DNA from: an uncultured Lachnospiraceae bacterium
GTDB lineage: Bacteria; Bacillota; Clostridia; Lachnospirales; Lachnospiraceae
Assembly (NCBI GenBank): GCA_947628705.1
Contig: CANRAZ010000016.1
Coordinates: 1-41,345 of the forward strand
Length of the DNA: 41,345 nt
Direction: 5' to 3'
This document shows positions 40,371 through 41,345 of the stretch, in pieces. Both the position numbers and the translations under genes were made by a program. The notes below the pieces were generated by a model, which was not told where the DNA came from, ran no database searches, and saw only the letters and a program-made list of their open reading frames with translations. How positions within the stretch are numbered: position 1 is the first letter of the stretch; every line of letters starts with the position of its first letter.

Positions 40371-41345
40371 TACAGGATATATTTCCAAAACATATGGTAT
40401 GCGAATACCACGATTACAGTGAGACGGAAAGCGACGCGGTCGTTTGCATTTATAACGGCAGGGTTCTGATTAAGACGGAAGAAGAGGGTGAAATTGTCTT
40501 CCCTTCTTTAAAGGAAGTCCGGGAATGGGGAATAAAAACACTCTATCCGAACCGTTATTTATTTTCGCTGGACGAAAGACATTATGTCTTGTGCGCCCTG
40601 TCGGAAGAATGTAATCCGGAAGGCTGCGTCTATAAAACCCTTAAAGAAATCAGGGCTATGCAGCCGAAGCATCTTGTGCTTGCGGCTGCGACTGCATGGC
40701 ACCTTTACAACTGGTATCTGGATAATGTTTTCTGCGGAAGATGCGGAAAAGAGCTTGTTCACGATACGGAACTTCGGATGCTTAAATGCGACTGCGGCAA
40801 CCGTGTTTTCCCTAAAATATCACCTGCGGTAATCGTAGGAATAGTTAAGGGAGACAGCATACTTATCACTAAATATGCAGGCAGAGAATATACAAAGAAC
40901 GCTCTTGTGGCAGGCTTTACTGAAATCGGCGAGACTGCCGAGGAGACGGTTGCCAGAGAGGTTATGGAGGAGGTTGGGCTTAAGGTAAAGAATATTACCT
41001 ACTATAAAAGCCAGCCTTGGGGATTTTCAGGAACGCTTCTTATGGGTTATTTCTGCGAGGCGTGTGACGACGCTCCGATTAAAATGGACGCGGGCGAGCT
41101 CGCGGAGGCAGACTGGGTAAGGCGTGATGACCTTGAAGAGTACACGGAAGGACTCAGCCTCACAGGGGACATGATGAATTATTTCAGGGAAGGAAAGGTT
41201 TCGTTTTCTTCCAAAGAGAAAAGCGTCGGCAAAACGGCTGCAAAGGTTGTCTTAAGAACGCTTGGGGTCCTTGCTCTTACAGCGATTATTCTTGCTGCCG
41301 GTCTGATGAGCGTGCTGCTCATTGTGAATTACGGTCCAAGCGAAA
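40367..41345 (+). CDS. nudC: NudC-type Nudix hydrolase with C-terminal membrane extension, partial
   Basis: Open from ATG 40367 to the window edge (326 codons seen, no stop), overlapping hypB by four bases. The N-terminal domain (1-115) is followed by a zinc ribbon with Cys123, Cys126, Cys141 and Cys143. The Nudix box, from Gly183 (GFTEIGE) to REVMEEVGL near 205, is a perfect GX5EX7REUXEEXGU. SQPWGFSG after it marks NADH pyrophosphatases, which hydrolyse NAD(H) and NAD-capped RNA. Where NudC should end (about 280) the frame continues with a basic stretch and a hydrophobic helix (about 300-320), then NYGPSE. This tail resembles the N-terminus of phosphodiester glycosidase-like membrane proteins. 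It may be a fusion or a membrane anchor. Confidence 0.85.
   Translation, partial: MIQDIFPKHMVCEYHDYSETESDAVVCIYNGRVLIKTEEEGEIVFPSLKEVREWGIKTLYPNRYLFSLDERHYVLCALSEECNPEGCVYKTLKEIRAMQPKHLVLAAATAWHLYNWYLDNVFCGRCGKELVHDTELRMLKCDCGNRVFPKISPAVIVGIVKGDSILITKYAGREYTKNALVAGFTEIGETAEETVAREVMEEVGLKVKNITYYKSQPWGFSGTLLMGYFCEACDDAPIKMDAGELAEADWVRRDDLEEYTEGLSLTGDMMNYFREGKVSFSSKEKSVGKTAAKVVLRTLGVLALTAIILAAGLMSVLLIVNYGPSE

Overview
The window looks like chromosomal DNA of a low-to-mid GC Bacillota bacterium, most likely a Clostridia-class anaerobe. The evidence is a Clostridia-style MetRS with a four-cysteine zinc knuckle and C-terminal tRNA-binding domain, a large SRP RNA with an Alu domain, a Bce-type (intramembrane-sensing kinase plus FtsX-fold permease) peptide-antibiotic module, an SpmB-family protein, an SleL-like GH18 lipoprotein, and AGGAGG-type ribosome binding sites. 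Genus cannot be assigned from the sequence alone. I see no rRNA, tRNA, CRISPR array, insertion sequence or phage gene. Most genes read on the + strand, in compact operons with 4-base overlaps.

Layout. 1-2153: transketolase between a 5' hairpin and a terminator. 2222-5210: a membrane-anchored beta-propeller protein and a CPA2 cation/proton antiporter. 5297-9810: metG, then a MacB-like permease and an ATPase with degenerate motifs and a long acidic tail. 9941-11449: malQ. 11512-12042 (-): a lone spmB. 12113-13321: rpsF-ssb-rpsR operon with its own promoter and terminator. 13305-14194 (-): two small membrane proteins. 14292-15725: two zinc-ribbon proteins. 15785-19906: response regulator, sensor kinase, Bce-type permease and an unlisted 55-residue membrane protein; the expected BceA ATPase is missing. 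19968-23742: a BcrA/YtrB-type ABC pair, then dtd. 23743-24547: an 805-base gap with a terminator, a long imperfect hairpin and a promoter. 24548-28238: GH18 lipoprotein, SRP RNA, and a TPR protein with an acidic tandem repeat. 28288-35046: flavin reductase-like protein, murA, metK, a second two-component system, pepD. 35184-41345: GH13 glycosidase, a Mre11/SbcD-like protein, a Rad50/SbcC-like ATPase, hypB, and a NudC-type Nudix hydrolase that runs off the window.

How the genes work together. Transketolase, MalQ and the GH13 enzyme point to alpha-glucan use and pentose phosphate metabolism. MetRS, MetK, Dtd, S6, S18, Ssb and SRP RNA are housekeeping. The Bce-like block looks like a cell-envelope stress or peptide-antibiotic response unit: the kinase and regulator precede the permease, whose upstream region carries a TTACA-N4-TGTAA dyad of the type bound by BceR-like regulators.

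The most unusual locus is 36496-39671. The SbcD/Mre11-like protein keeps its first metal-binding motifs but has lost the Asn and the three later His ligands (GIHD, YG and GGAQ replace GNHD, HG and GHxH). Its overlapping SbcC-like partner keeps Walker A and B but carries two membrane segments where a zinc hook is usually found. This suggests a membrane-tethered SMC-like ATPase with a pseudo-nuclease partner. Second in interest are the Bce module without its ATPase but with a coupled micro-membrane protein, the ABC ATPase lacking a Q-loop Gln and a proper signature, and the in-frame membrane extension of the Nudix hydrolase.
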